Source: Brucella tritici | Lineage (GTDB): Bacteria; Pseudomonadota; Alphaproteobacteria; Rhizobiales; Rhizobiaceae | Reading direction: 5' to 3' | DNA: 57,509 nt | Assembly: GCF_008932295.1 (NCBI RefSeq) | Contig: NZ_WBWA01000031.1 | Coordinates: forward strand, 1-57,509 | Shown here: in pieces, positions 6,998 through 16,310 of the stretch | Layout: every line of letters starts with the position of its first letter | Position numbering within the stretch: the first letter of the stretch is position 1 | Translations under genes and position numbers: made by a program | The notes under the pieces: model-generated | Database searches by the model: none | What the model was told of the DNA's origin: nothing | The model's input: only the letters and a program-made list of their open reading frames with translations

Positions 6998-8923
6998 TCA
7001 GTCAGCCTTGGTCACCGGGTAGAAATCCCAGGCGCCGTAAAGGATCATATTATGCACATAACCATCGATATTACTGCGGGTAACGATGTAGCCGAAGTCC
7101 TCCCAAAGGAATTGGGTGGTTGCATAGTCGTGAGACATCGTCTGCAGTTTTGCATAGATTGGTTCGCGAACGGCAGGGTCAGAGGAAGCCCAGGCCTCGT
7201 CCAGCAGGGGTTTGAATTTTTCAGCCATCAACCCACGATACCCGTCGCCGAGCATGCCACCGACGAGTCCGGTCGGTGAAAGATAATAGGTTGCGGCCCC
7301 GAGCGGACCACCTGGGTCGGAATAGTCTGGGCCCCAGCCCATATAGGTCAGCGGAGACGCTGGCTTTTCGCGATTATTGAGCTTGTCCGAAATCGATGCC
7401 CAAGGCAGCGACTGGATTTTCATCTTGAACTTGGGATTGATGCGCTGCAAACCCTGCTGCAGTGCAGACAATGCGGCTGTACCCTGCGGCGTGCCTTCCT
7501 GCACATAGGCCGTGAAGGTAAAGCCTGTTTCCCAGAGCTTGCCGCCGAAAGCCTTCTTGAAATGTTCTGCGGCCTTCTTCGGGTCGTAGCTATAGATAGG
7601 AGAATCGTCACGATAGCCCATGATGCCGCGCACGGTCGGGCCACGCGACTGGACGGTCTTGTTCAGAAGAACCTGTTTGATAAGCGCATCATAGTTCTGC
7701 GCATAGTTGAAGCCCTTGCGCACATCAATGTCGGCGAAGAAATCGGGTGGGATGCCGTTTCCATCGAGCTTGCCACTGCCAAGTGCAGGGTTGTCGGCGT
7801 CATCGAGAGGCCATGCAAAATAAAGTCCGCGACTGAAAACCTTGGGTAGTCCGTCAACAACCTTGACACCCTCGGTCTTGCTGAGTTCATCGAGAAATTC
7901 GACCGGAGCCGTGACAAAATCGGCGTCCCCTGAGAGGAGCTGCAGGCGCCGTGTCGTCCATTCCGGCACCGTGCGCATGACAACGCGCTCCAGCTTTGCT
8001 GGTCCCATGAAGTAATTGTCGAACCGCTTGAGTGTGATGCGGCGATCGGTACGATCCCATTCTTCAAGCATGAAAGGACCGGTCCCATTTTCCTGAGCAA
8101 ATAGCGGGTCGTCACCGAGCTCGGGGCGATAGTACTTTATCCATGTATCCCCATTGCCGTCCCATCCGCCAACGGAAGCGACCCATTCCTTGTCAACGAT
8201 GGAAGCACCGAAAGGAAGAGCCAGAACACCGAGTGTAGCCGGGAAAGATTTGGGAAGCTTCAGGACAACATTGTCCCCTTCGACAGTGATCTGCGATGCA
8301 AGCTGGTCATAGACCTTGCGCAGAGCTTCAGGATTGGCGTCTTTGATATCCTTGACATTTGCTTCGGTCTCGACCCACTTCGTGACGTCGGGATATTTTC
8401 CGGCCGTTACCACTTCGGTAATGGCATTCGCCATCCACGATTGCCCCATGAGAATGGCCCGCAACAGCGAGTAGCGCACGTCTTCGGGTGTGATCTGGCC
8501 GTATCCCGGTTCTATCTTTGCTTTCTGATCACCCGCCAATCCGTCGTAGTTCTGCCAGGTTATCTTACCGTCGCTACCCTTGATCCCGACCTTGTGAGCG
8601 TGGACGTCCTTGCGGATGGGGAACGTATAGCTGATCGATCCATCAGCGCCTTGTTTTATAAGGCCATTTTCCAGCGTCGGCACTTCGCTGGAAAGGGCGG
8701 GCACAAATTCCGAAATCTGCGAACCGTTATAATTGAGCAGGCGACTATAGACATTCAGTACGCCGTAGGAACTCGGTGTATTCGCGATATAGGCTGGATC
8801 AAAGGACTGAATATCATCAGTCCAGAGAAAGACAAATGTTCCGGGGTTCTTGGTCTGCGCGACAGCAGGTGCTACCGCCAGGCCAAGGCCACAGGAAAGG
8901 GCCAGAGCCAACGCACGTTTCAT
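6998..8923 (-). CDS. Peptide ABC transporter substrate-binding protein, family 5 (importer 1)
   Basis: A 641-residue periplasmic binding protein with a clear signal peptide (KRALALALSCGLGLAVAPAV, cut near AVAQ). SBP_bac_5 features include ITPEDVRYSLLRAI, the GTGPFMLEEWDRTDRRITLK segment and DVRKGFNYAQNYDALIKQVL. It is longer than DppA/OppA proteins (about 540 residues). It is the first gene of a minus-strand operon with two permeases and two peptidases, so it should capture the peptide that the S12 and M55 enzymes then cut. It is divergent from a LysR regulator with a candidate LysR box between them. Confidence 0.92.
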   Translation of the reverse strand: MKRALALALSCGLGLAVAPAVAQTKNPGTFVFLWTDDIQSFDPAYIANTPSSYGVLNVYSRLLNYNGSQISEFVPALSSEVPTLENGLIKQGADGSISYTFPIRKDVHAHKVGIKGSDGKITWQNYDGLAGDQKAKIEPGYGQITPEDVRYSLLRAILMGQSWMANAITEVVTAGKYPDVTKWVETEANVKDIKDANPEALRKVYDQLASQITVEGDNVVLKLPKSFPATLGVLALPFGASIVDKEWVASVGGWDGNGDTWIKYYRPELGDDPLFAQENGTGPFMLEEWDRTDRRITLKRFDNYFMGPAKLERVVMRTVPEWTTRRLQLLSGDADFVTAPVEFLDELSKTEGVKVVDGLPKVFSRGLYFAWPLDDADNPALGSGKLDGNGIPPDFFADIDVRKGFNYAQNYDALIKQVLLNKTVQSRGPTVRGIMGYRDDSPIYSYDPKKAAEHFKKAFGGKLWETGFTFTAYVQEGTPQGTAALSALQQGLQRINPKFKMKIQSLPWASISDKLNNREKPASPLTYMGWGPDYSDPGGPLGAATYYLSPTGLVGGMLGDGYRGLMAEKFKPLLDEAWASSDPAVREPIYAKLQTMSHDYATTQFLWEDFGYIVTRSNIDGYVHNMILYGAWDFYPVTKAD

Positions 8924-8983
8924 GGATATGTTCCCCTATTTGGTCTTGCAGTCTTCTTTTGAATTTAAGCTAGGAGCACACTT

Positions 8984-9000
8984 GCATTGGTGTCCAATGC
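8984..9000. promoter_or_regulatory. Inverted repeat in the binding-protein/LysR divergent promoter
   Basis: GCATTGG-TGT-CCAATGC, a perfect 7-bp dyad 61-77 bases upstream of the binding-protein start and 41-57 bases upstream of the chosen LysR start. Position and symmetry fit an operator or activator site. It differs from the T-N11-A box at 9017 but shares the GCAT edge. Confidence 0.45.
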
Positions 9001-9016
9001 GTAGTTAGAATGAATT

Positions 9017-9031
9017 ATGCAAATAACGCAT
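9017..9031. promoter_or_regulatory. Candidate LysR box (T-N11-A), copy 1
   Basis: ATGCAAATAACGCAT has the ATGC-N7-GCAT dyad and an exact T-N11-A spacing, the classical LysR-family recognition pattern. It lies just upstream of the LysR start at 9041 and 94 bases from the binding-protein start, placing it in the shared divergent promoter. A near-identical box occurs upstream of the ATPase genes (10017-10031). It also covers an alternative ATG at 9017, which argues against that start. Confidence 0.55.
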
Positions 9032-9040
9032 GAGGTCGTT

Positions 9041-9988
9041 ATGGAGCTAGCGTGGCTCGAGGACTTCCTGGAAATTGTTGCGACGCGGAATTTCTCCACG
9101 GCCGCTGCATCGCGAAATATTTCGCAACCAGCATTCAGCCGGCGTATCAGGTCGTTAGAGTCATGGGTTGGTGCAGATCTTCTTGATCGAAGTACCTATC
9201 CGGTGCATTTGACAAGTGCTGGCAACATGTTCGTACCCCGCTGTCAGGAACTCGTGAGAGACATGTACCGTCTTCGCACCGATTGCCACAACGTGGCGGG
9301 GGCTAATTCACAGCTTCTTACATTCGCTGCGCTTCACACATTAGCGATCTACTTTTTCCCAAACTGGATCAGCCGTTCCGAACTGCCGAGTTCACCTGTT
9401 CGCTGCAGTATGCATACGGGCGATTTTCTCGAATGTATTGAACATCTGTCTTCTGGAAAATGTAACTTCGCGATTACTTATGATCACCCCGATGGGCCGC
9501 CAGTTCTAGAAGCGGGGCCATTCGAATCCCTGCAGATTGGAAAAGATCGTCTGATCCTCGTCTCGGGAACTGATCCATCAGGTAAACCTCTTTACGATCT
9601 GGACGTAGCTGAGGGTGACAGAATTCCCTACCTTTCCTATTCATGGAACGACGGATATCTGGGAAAGCTCATCTCTCTCATCCAGTCACGCTGGCGACGT
9701 CCGCTCAACCTGAGCACGGTGTATCAATCTTCACTCGCGGAGGGCCTCAAGCAAATGGCGATCGCCGGCCAGGGTATCGCGTGGTTGCCCCAAATATGTG
9801 TGCAGAAGTCGATCAGCCAGAACGAACTGGTTCAAATCGGCGGGCAACAAATGTCGTTGGAGATAGAAATTCGGATCTTCCGACGTGCAGGCGCGAAAGA
9901 CAGGGATGCAGAAGCGTTCTGGAAATATCTCGCAGAAAACCAAAGCCGCGCGCGCAGCCTTATCGATCCCGTCCTTAAGCTACGCTGA
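9041..9988 (+). CDS. LysR-type regulator of peptide importer 1
   Basis: A 315-residue LysR-family regulator. The N-terminal winged helix-turn-helix reads MELAWLEDFLEIV, then ASRNISQPAFSRRIRSLESW, followed by an effector-binding domain of about 220 residues. I chose the ATG at 9041 rather than 9017 because TGAGG precedes it and MELxWLEDF is the usual start of this subgroup. It lies between the two transcription units of importer 1 (minus-strand binding-protein/permease/peptidase operon and plus-strand ATPases), and matching T-N11-A boxes precede both. Control of both units, perhaps with a D-amino acid or peptide as effector, is inference. Confidence 0.88.
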   Translation: MELAWLEDFLEIVATRNFSTAAASRNISQPAFSRRIRSLESWVGADLLDRSTYPVHLTSAGNMFVPRCQELVRDMYRLRTDCHNVAGANSQLLTFAALHTLAIYFFPNWISRSELPSSPVRCSMHTGDFLECIEHLSSGKCNFAITYDHPDGPPVLEAGPFESLQIGKDRLILVSGTDPSGKPLYDLDVAEGDRIPYLSYSWNDGYLGKLISLIQSRWRRPLNLSTVYQSSLAEGLKQMAIAGQGIAWLPQICVQKSISQNELVQIGGQQMSLEIEIRIFRRAGAKDRDAEAFWKYLAENQSRARSLIDPVLKLR

Positions 9989-10016
9989 AACCGTCCATGC
10001 GAAAACAGAGAGGGTA

Positions 10017-10031
10017 ATGCAAAGTTTGCAT
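10017..10031. promoter_or_regulatory. Candidate LysR box (T-N11-A), copy 2, upstream of the importer 1 ATPases
   Basis: ATGCAAAGTTTGCAT, a near-perfect palindrome with the same ATGC-N7-GCAT skeleton as the box at 9017. It lies 29 bases after the LysR stop and 181 bases before the first ATPase start, where the ATPase promoter should be. Sharing of the box between the two halves of the importer suggests one regulator. Confidence 0.6.
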
Positions 10032-10212
10032 AACCTTCTTTGGAGGCAGTCCTTTGCCGGGTTTTTTGATTGGGGAGGCTTAGTTGACAGCCTCCCGACC
10101 ACTTTAATGCTCCTGTTAAAAGCCACCTGTTATCAAGACAGTATGTTGACACAGGCTTGGTCCAAAGCATTAGATAACCCCAAAATGCGAGCCAATCGCA
10201 AGGGGAACCAGT

Positions 10213-11139
10213 TTGACCAGGATATCGACAAGTAGTTTAACCCTTACCGATAACATCATCCTGTCCGTTGAAAACCTCGAAGTGTGCTTCGCGCCAAAAG
10301 CTGCAAATCCGGTGCATGCCGTGCGCAAAGTATCGTTTCAGATCGGACATGGAGAAACCCTTGCGCTGGTGGGAGAATCCGGCTCGGGGAAATCCGTGAC
10401 GGCAATGACGGTGATGCGCCTGACAGAATTTGATGGTGCCAGGATTACTGGTGGCCGGATACTGATGCGGCTGAAGGACGGCTCAATTGCTGATCTGGTG
10501 AAACTTTCCGAAAGGCGTGTCGAGGCGCTACGCGGCTTTGAACTCTCAATCGTTTTTCAGGACCCGATGTCGAGCCTGAACCCCGTTTTCACCGTCGGGG
10601 ACCAGATTGCGGAAGCTGTTATCCGGCACCAGAAAAAGACACCGCATGATGCAAGGCAGATAGCGCTGAATGTCCTCAAACTTGTCCGCGTACCCGATGC
10701 CGAGCGTCGGCTGGACCAGTATCCGCATCAACTTTCGGGCGGTATGCGCCAACGTGTGATGATTGCCATGGCTCTGGCGTGCCGACCATCATTGATGATC
10801 CTCGACGAGCCCACAACAGCACTGGACGTCACTATCCAGGCACAAATACTGGATCTCGTGCGGGCGCTACAACGCGAAATCGGTATGGCAGTACTGTTCA
10901 TCACCCACGACATGGGCGTTGTTGCAGAAATCGCGGACCGCGTGTGCGTGATGCTCAAGGGGGAGATAGTCGAGACTGGACCTGTCAACGAGATATTCAA
11001 CAATCCGCAGCATCGGTATACAAAAGCATTGATCTCCGCTGTTCCTCGGCTTGGCAGCATGGCAGATAAGGATAAGCCTGAAAAGTTTCCTCTTCTTGTT
11101 TACGAGCACGATGCGGTGTTGGCGGAGGTGGCGCGATGA
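10213..11139 (+). CDS. Dpp/Opp-type ABC ATPase, DppD-like (importer 1)
   Basis: A 308-residue nucleotide-binding subunit with Walker A (GESGSGKS), Q-loop ([10 protein letters not shown]), signature LSGGMRQRV, Walker B ([12 protein letters not shown]) and the switch histidine (FITHD). The start is a TTG at 10213 with AGGGGA upstream, so initiation may be weak. Unlike the second importer's ATPases it lacks the cysteine-rich C-terminal oligo_HPY tail. It overlaps the next ATPase by four bases. It is separated from its likely permeases (5018-6924) by the binding-protein and LysR genes. Confidence 0.9.
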   Translation: MTRISTSSLTLTDNIILSVENLEVCFAPKAANPVHAVRKVSFQIGHGETLALVGESGSGKSVTAMTVMRLTEFDGARITGGRILMRLKDGSIADLVKLSERRVEALRGFELSIVFQDPMSSLNPVFTVGDQIAEAVIRHQKKTPHDARQIALNVLKLVRVPDAERRLDQYPHQLSGGMRQRVMIAMALACRPSLMILDEPTTALDVTIQAQILDLVRALQREIGMAVLFITHDMGVVAEIADRVCVMLKGEIVETGPVNEIFNNPQHRYTKALISAVPRLGSMADKDKPEKFPLLVYEHDAVLAEVAR

Positions 11140-12083
11140 ATGACGCTGCTAAGCAAAATATTGTCAAAACTCCGCTTGTCGAAGTTCGCAACCTGGTTAC
11201 CCGTTTTGACCTAAAGGGCGGTCTTATGGGACGCATTACTGGCCGTGTCCATGCGGTCGAGAATGTTTCTTTTGATATCTTCCCTGGCGAAACCTTGGCG
11301 TTGGTGGGTGAATCAGGTTGCGGCAAGTCCACGGTCGCTCGAAGCATCATGCAACTGGACAAGCCCCAATCCGGTTCGATCCGTTATGATGGAACTGAAC
11401 TCATCGGCGCATCCAAAACGACTCTCACACGATTTCGCCGCGAAGCGCAGATGGTATTTCAGGATCCGTTCTCATCACTCAATCCGCGTATGACGATAGC
11501 GCAGGCTTTGATGGATCCCATGCGTGTCCATCGTGCGGGACGAACGACACAGCTACGGAAACGGGCTGTTGATCTGCTCGCCAAGGTCAACCTCCCGGCT
11601 GACCATCTTGAACGCTATCCGCACGCCTTTTCAGGGGGGCAGCGCCAGCGCATCTGCATTGCCCGTGCTCTTGCGCTCGATCCACGCCTCATGATCGCGG
11701 ACGAAGCCGTTGCTTCGCTGGACGTGACAATTCAGGCGCAGGTTATCAATCTGCTGATGGACCTTCAACGGGATATCGGCATCGCAATCCTGTTTATCAG
11801 CCACGATATGGCCGTCGTTGAACGCATCGCCCATCGTGTTGCAGTCATGTATCTGGGCGAGATCGTGGAGATTGGAGATCGTCGTTCGGTCTTTAACAAT
11901 CCTCAGCATCCCTATACAAAAAAGCTGCTTTCGACCGTTCCTGTTGCCGATCCTGCACGGCGTCCAATTGGTCGCGAACCGATGTCGGATGAGATACCGA
12001 GTGCAGTAAGGGCACCGGATTTCGTGCCGGTCCATCTTCCTATGAACCAGATCAGTCCAACGCACTACGTACGTCAGTCTTGA
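11136..12083 (+). CDS. Dpp/Opp-type ABC ATPase, DppF-like (importer 1)
   Basis: A 315-residue partner ATPase with Walker A GESGCGKS, Q-loop FQDPFSSLNP, signature FSGGQRQRI, Walker B LMIADEAVASLD and FISHD. DEAVASLD is the normal DppF-class variant. The C-terminal tail after LLSTVPVADP is short and lacks the CxxxPRC-type cysteines present in the second system. It overlaps the DppD-like gene by four bases. It should complete importer 1 as the second half of the ATPase heterodimer. Confidence 0.9.
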   Translation: MNDAAKQNIVKTPLVEVRNLVTRFDLKGGLMGRITGRVHAVENVSFDIFPGETLALVGESGCGKSTVARSIMQLDKPQSGSIRYDGTELIGASKTTLTRFRREAQMVFQDPFSSLNPRMTIAQALMDPMRVHRAGRTTQLRKRAVDLLAKVNLPADHLERYPHAFSGGQRQRICIARALALDPRLMIADEAVASLDVTIQAQVINLLMDLQRDIGIAILFISHDMAVVERIAHRVAVMYLGEIVEIGDRRSVFNNPQHPYTKKLLSTVPVADPARRPIGREPMSDEIPSAVRAPDFVPVHLPMNQISPTHYVRQS

Positions 12084-12721
12084 ACCTATGTTTGTCGTCG
12101 CAACTATCATGATAGCCGCCCCACATAGCTCACAATGGAAAACACCTTCAGAATCTGCCGATCTAACAAGCTTGGGTGGTATGGCCCGACCTGAAGCTGC
12201 TGGATTCTAACTGGCCGCGTAGGTCGCTGAGCAAGGCGCTTCAGTCTCAACATGCGTTAACACGCTAACGGATTGCTCTTTAAGGCCAGCCATTTCGTAT
12301 TCAAAAAATTCATATCAGTTTTGAATAACGCCATACTCATTTGGGATTTTACATTTGCATCTACCTACCGCATGGTTTCAATAAAATGTTGGGGGAAGGT
12401 AGTTGCGAGCCAGGCTTCACGATATGTGCCTCCGCAAGTCGGGGAATAGAACAAACTATTATGTATCCCCGAAGAGATACGGGAGTTTCTCAAGTTTTTA
12501 CATGTCAAGTCATCATAAGGCATTCTTGAATGCAGTGCACTTTGTCCACTGCAATAAAAGTAAAGAACGAAAAACTGCATCATGATGATTTGGAAATACT
12601 TTTGGGTAGTATAAAATTTATTATCCAATCAGATGGAGTGCCTCCTAGCAAACTTCATCATAGAGCCTGAAAAAGCAAAAGACGACCGAATATTCGGATT
12701 GAACGTATAAAAGGGGATAGA
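12084..12721. other. 638-bp intergenic region upstream of the second peptide importer
   Basis: No convincing gene. The right part is AT-rich and probably carries the promoter of the importer 2 operon; AAGGGGATAGA gives a strong ribosome site for the binding protein at 12722. An interrupted dyad TGCAGTG-N9-CACTGCA lies at 12531-12553, and a half-site ATCATAA (12512-12518) matches the arm of the operator upstream of the dapF-like gene. No terminator with a clear T-run was seen after the ATPase genes. Confidence 0.5.
12531..12553. promoter_or_regulatory. Interrupted dyad upstream of importer 2
   Basis: TGCAGTG, nine bases, CACTGCA: a perfect 7-bp inverted repeat about 170 bases upstream of the binding-protein start. 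No T-run follows, so an operator is more likely than a terminator. No regulator can be assigned. Confidence 0.35.
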
Positions 12722-14308
12722 ATGCTTACAAAAGCCAAGTTGCTATTGGCCACCGGATTGGTGAATTTGACTTTGATGTCACCAGCGCTCGCCGATCAGA
12801 TACTACGTTTGGCGAATTCTGACGATCCTCGGACGATAGACGTCCAGATGACGACAAATGACTATACAATTCCGTTGAATGTATATGACCGGCTGGTGGA
12901 GGCAGAAACGGTAGCTCCCGGTCAGTCGAAAATCGTTCCATCCTTGGCCGAAAGCTGGGAAATCTCTGAGGATGGCAAAACCTATACTTTGCATTTGCGC
13001 AAAGGCGTTATGTTCCATAATGGCGAAGAACTGACCGCCGACGATGTCGTGTTCACCTATGACCGCATGCTGAACCCAGCGACTAAAGCGTTGAATACCG
13101 ATATTCTGGACTTCGTCGAAGGGGCGAAAGAACGTCTTGATGGCTCAGCGCAGACAGTCTCAGGCTTGCAGGCTGTCGACAAATATACAGTCAAGATTGT
13201 TCTGGTCCAACCTTATTCGGCCTTCATCGCATTGCTCGCCAGTCCACAGGCATCGATCTATAATCGCAAATTTACCGAGCCGCTCGGTGACAAGTATGGC
13301 CTGTCGCCTGAGACCGTTAACGGTACGGGTCCGTTCATTTTGAAAGAGTATAATCTGAACGACAGTCAGATGATGGAAGCCAATGAGAATTATTTCAAAG
13401 GGCGTTCCAAGTTGGATGGCGTTCTCATCCGCGTTGTTCCCGATGCGGAAACCATGCGTATGCTATTCGAATCTGGCGAGATAGACGTGTTCGATACGGA
13501 TTCCGCTATTACGCAAGTTCCATATTTTATGAAGAGCGAAAAGTGGAAGGACCAGATCAGAAAGGGTCCGATCGCTGGTTTGGACTATTACAACATCAAC
13601 CAGAAGATTAAGCCCTTTGATGATGTTCGGGTGAGAAAAGCTTTCCAGATGGGTATCAACCGTCAGGAAATACTTGACAAGATGTTCTATGGTGAAGGAC
13701 AGCTCGAGAACGGCGTTCTTCCAAGCGGGGTCACCTGCTACAAGCCCGCTACGCCGATTGAATACAACCCCAAAAAGGCCAAGGAACTGCTGGCCGAAGC
13801 CGGTTACCCGGACGGTGTCGATATTGCCTTTTCTCAGGTCAGCAGCTGGTCGTCTAAGTGGGTCGACCTGAACCAGCTCGTTCAGGCACAGTTGAAAGAA
13901 GCTGGTTTCAACACCGAAATCAAAGTTGTCGATGAATCGGCTTACTTCGCCATGCGTAAAGGCGGCACCATCAACAATTATTCCCAGGTCTGGTCGGCCG
14001 ATTTCAACGATCCTGACAACTTCTTCTACACCTTCTTTAGCAAGACAGGCACTTCGGTGCGTGGTTTCAACAATGAAGATCAGGAAGTTTTCGACGGTAT
14101 CGAAAAAGCCCGTAGCATGACCAATCCCGACGAGCGGTGCGAACTGTATGCCAAGCTCGCCGAGCGTATTGTCCAGACGGATGCTGCGTGGGTTCCTATG
14201 TATAGTCTCAACCACTTGTTTGTCGTACAGCCGCGCGTGAAGAATTTCGTGGTTCCGTGGAACGGATGGACAAGCATGAGCTACTATAAAATGGAAGTTG
14301 AAGATTAA
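12722..14308 (+). CDS. Peptide ABC transporter substrate-binding protein, family 5 (importer 2)
   Basis: A 528-residue periplasmic binding protein with a signal peptide ending MSPALADQ and SBP_bac_5 features: KTYTLHLRKGVMFHNGEELT, ADDVVFTYDRML, then GTGPFILKEYNL. Length matches DppA/OppA proteins. AAGGGGATAGA upstream is a strong ribosome site. It opens an operon with two permeases, two ATPases and probably an S12 hydrolase (18413), a complete dipeptide/oligopeptide importer. The ligand is unknown; the neighbouring D-peptide enzymes suggest peptides with D- or unusual residues. Confidence 0.93.
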   Translation: MLTKAKLLLATGLVNLTLMSPALADQILRLANSDDPRTIDVQMTTNDYTIPLNVYDRLVEAETVAPGQSKIVPSLAESWEISEDGKTYTLHLRKGVMFHNGEELTADDVVFTYDRMLNPATKALNTDILDFVEGAKERLDGSAQTVSGLQAVDKYTVKIVLVQPYSAFIALLASPQASIYNRKFTEPLGDKYGLSPETVNGTGPFILKEYNLNDSQMMEANENYFKGRSKLDGVLIRVVPDAETMRMLFESGEIDVFDTDSAITQVPYFMKSEKWKDQIRKGPIAGLDYYNINQKIKPFDDVRVRKAFQMGINRQEILDKMFYGEGQLENGVLPSGVTCYKPATPIEYNPKKAKELLAEAGYPDGVDIAFSQVSSWSSKWVDLNQLVQAQLKEAGFNTEIKVVDESAYFAMRKGGTINNYSQVWSADFNDPDNFFYTFFSKTGTSVRGFNNEDQEVFDGIEKARSMTNPDERCELYAKLAERIVQTDAAWVPMYSLNHLFVVQPRVKNFVVPWNGWTSMSYYKMEVED

Positions 14309-14313
14309 TTATG

Positions 14314-14346
14314 CTGACCGGGGAGTGATGCGTACTCCCCGGTCAG
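14314..14346. terminator. Strong hairpin between binding-protein and permease genes of importer 2
   Basis: CTGACCGGGGAGT, a 7-base loop, ACTCCCCGGTCAG: a perfect 13-bp stem starting 5 bases after the binding-protein stop. No T-run follows, so it is more likely an mRNA 3'-end protector than a full terminator; it would leave the binding-protein message more abundant than the permease message. It parallels the hairpins at 6960, 31132 and 49567. Confidence 0.7.
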
Positions 14347-14474
14347 ACTTCCAGTCTTCCAACTCCATTTCAGCAGGAATTCGATGGGCTAAATCCAGCT
14401 CGTTAATTCGTGTCAGCCGAAGATAACGTCCTTTGCGACATTGTCTTAGCCATACAGATGAAAGCCTCCACGCA

Positions 14475-15413
14475 ATGCTGACCTTTTTGATTAAGCGTAT
14501 TGCGGTTTCCATTCCGGTCTTGATCGGTGTGACCGTACTGCTCTTCATCATGATGAATATCATTCCAGGCGACCCAATTGCCTTGTTGATGAAAGAGCAT
14601 GCCAGCGCTGAAGTTATCGAGCGCGTACGAGCTCAGATGCATCTTGATGATCCACTGATCACCCGTTACTTCCGATTTCTGTTCGCGGCAGTTCAAGGCG
14701 ACTTGGGTGTTTCCATAAAACTCAATCGTGATGTCACGACCCTGATCCTTCAGGCTTTTCCCAACACGCTGTATCTGGCGGCCTGTGCGGCCCTCGTGTC
14801 ATGGCTGATTGGCATTCCGGTTGGCATCCTGTCAGCTGTAAAGCGCGATTCAGCGCTCGATCATTTTTTCATGGGTTTCTCGCTGCTGGGCGTTTCGATG
14901 CCGGTTTTCTGGTCGGCGCTCCTGCTGCAGTATATTTTTGCCATGCAGTTGAAATGGCTTCCGGTATCGGGCTTCTACGGCTTCAAATATGTCATTCTGC
15001 CAGCGATTGTGCTGGGCTGGAGTTCGGCGGGCGTTATCGCGCGTTTGACGCGGTCAAGCTTGCTGGAAGTCATGCGCAACGACTATGTGAGAACTGCACG
15101 CGCGAAGGGCCTGCGCGAGATTTTTGTCATCCTCCGTCACGCTGTTAAGAATGCTCTTATTCCTGTTGTGACGATTATGGCAATTCAGGTTGCCGGCCTT
15201 TTGTCGGGTGCAGTTATCACGGAAGCAATTTTCGGTATTCCCGGTATTGGCCGCATATCTGTCAATGCAATTCAGGCGCGCGACATGCCTCTACTTCAGG
15301 GTTCGGTTCTGTTTGCTACTGTTCTGGTGCTGATCGGCAATCTGGTTGCGGATATCCTTTATTCTGTCCTTGACCCCCGTATTCGCCATCAGATGAAGGG
15401 AGGGTCAAAATGA
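14475..15413 (+). CDS. Dpp/Opp-type ABC transporter permease, DppB-like (importer 2)
   Basis: A 312-residue DppB/OppB-family permease starting MLTFLIKRIAVSIPVLIGV, with the family's GDPIALLM after the first helix and the coupling loop RTARAKGLREIFVILRHAVK. I chose the ATG at 14475 because the family starts there; the longer upstream frame adds 14 unrelated residues. It is separated from the binding protein by the hairpin and overlaps the next permease by four bases. Confidence 0.92.
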   Translation: MLTFLIKRIAVSIPVLIGVTVLLFIMMNIIPGDPIALLMKEHASAEVIERVRAQMHLDDPLITRYFRFLFAAVQGDLGVSIKLNRDVTTLILQAFPNTLYLAACAALVSWLIGIPVGILSAVKRDSALDHFFMGFSLLGVSMPVFWSALLLQYIFAMQLKWLPVSGFYGFKYVILPAIVLGWSSAGVIARLTRSSLLEVMRNDYVRTARAKGLREIFVILRHAVKNALIPVVTIMAIQVAGLLSGAVITEAIFGIPGIGRISVNAIQARDMPLLQGSVLFATVLVLIGNLVADILYSVLDPRIRHQMKGGSK

Positions 15414-16300
15414 CCGAACTTGCTCAGGCAAACGACGCCTATGTCGAAGAAACGGAGAGCGCCAGCTTTCTGCGCGATACGGTTCGTATATTTCGTCGCA
15501 ATAAAATGGCAATGACCGGCTTGATTATTGTCGTCGTTCTGGTGCTGACGGCAGTACTTGCACCCTATATCAGTCCGCATGATCCATATCGCGTTGATAT
15601 GAATGAGCAATTCCTGTCGCCATCGCTCACACACTGGCTTGGCACCGATAATTTCGGACGGGACGTCTTAACACGCATACTTTACGGTGCGCGAATTTCA
15701 CTTGTGGTCGGCATCGTTCCGAGCTTCATATCGCTGATAATCGGCGCCATTATGGGCATCGTCAGCGGTTATTATGGCGGACGGATCGATTTTACGATCA
15801 TGCGTCTTGCCGACATGATGATCGCCTTTCCGTCGCTATTGCTGGCAATGGTGGTGATGTACACACTGGGCGCGAATTTGTTCAACATTTTCATAGCCCT
15901 CAGCCTGGTCGGCTGGGCCAGTGTAGCCCGAGTTGTGCGCTCACAGACGTTGGCGTTGAAAGAAAAGGAGTTCATCGAGGCTGCTCGCGCCAATGGATCG
16001 AAGAAGACAACGATTATGTTCCGACATCTTTTTCCCAATGTCGTGCCGACGCTGATAGTCCTGTTCTCGCTTAGTATTCCTGAAGCGATCATGTGGGAAT
16101 CCAGTCTCAGCTTCCTTGGCGTTGGTGTGCAGCCGCCCGAGGCAAGTTGGGGCCTGCTCGTTGCCAAGGGCAAGGAATATCTCTTTGCTGCTCCTCTCGT
16201 TGCCATCATGCCTGGTGTGGCAATTCTGATCACGGTGTTGGCGTTCAACTTTATCGGCGATGGGATGCGTGACGCTCTCGATCCTTACATGAAAGATTAA
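15410..16300 (+). CDS. Dpp/Opp-type ABC transporter permease, DppC-like (importer 2)
   Basis: A 296-residue DppC/OppC-family permease. A hydrophilic leader of about 30 residues precedes the first helix (AMTGLIIVVVLVLTAVLAPY). LGTDNFGRDVLTRILYGARI is the diagnostic DppC motif, followed by VSGYYGG and the coupling loop IEAARANGSKKTTIMFRHLF. It overlaps the DppB-like gene by four bases and ends 10 bases before the first ATPase gene. Confidence 0.93.
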   Translation: MTELAQANDAYVEETESASFLRDTVRIFRRNKMAMTGLIIVVVLVLTAVLAPYISPHDPYRVDMNEQFLSPSLTHWLGTDNFGRDVLTRILYGARISLVVGIVPSFISLIIGAIMGIVSGYYGGRIDFTIMRLADMMIAFPSLLLAMVVMYTLGANLFNIFIALSLVGWASVARVVRSQTLALKEKEFIEAARANGSKKTTIMFRHLFPNVVPTLIVLFSLSIPEAIMWESSLSFLGVGVQPPEASWGLLVAKGKEYLFAAPLVAIMPGVAILITVLAFNFIGDGMRDALDPYMKD

Positions 16301-16310
16301 GGCGGCTGAT

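Noticed and set aside
9017..9040. ATG at 9017 as LysR start
   Set aside because: It overlaps the T-N11-A box and has no ribosome site; 9041 has TGAGG upstream and the family N-terminus.
13463..14215. 250-codon open frame antisense to the importer 2 binding protein
   Set aside because: It has no recognisable motif or ribosome site and shadows a well-supported gene.
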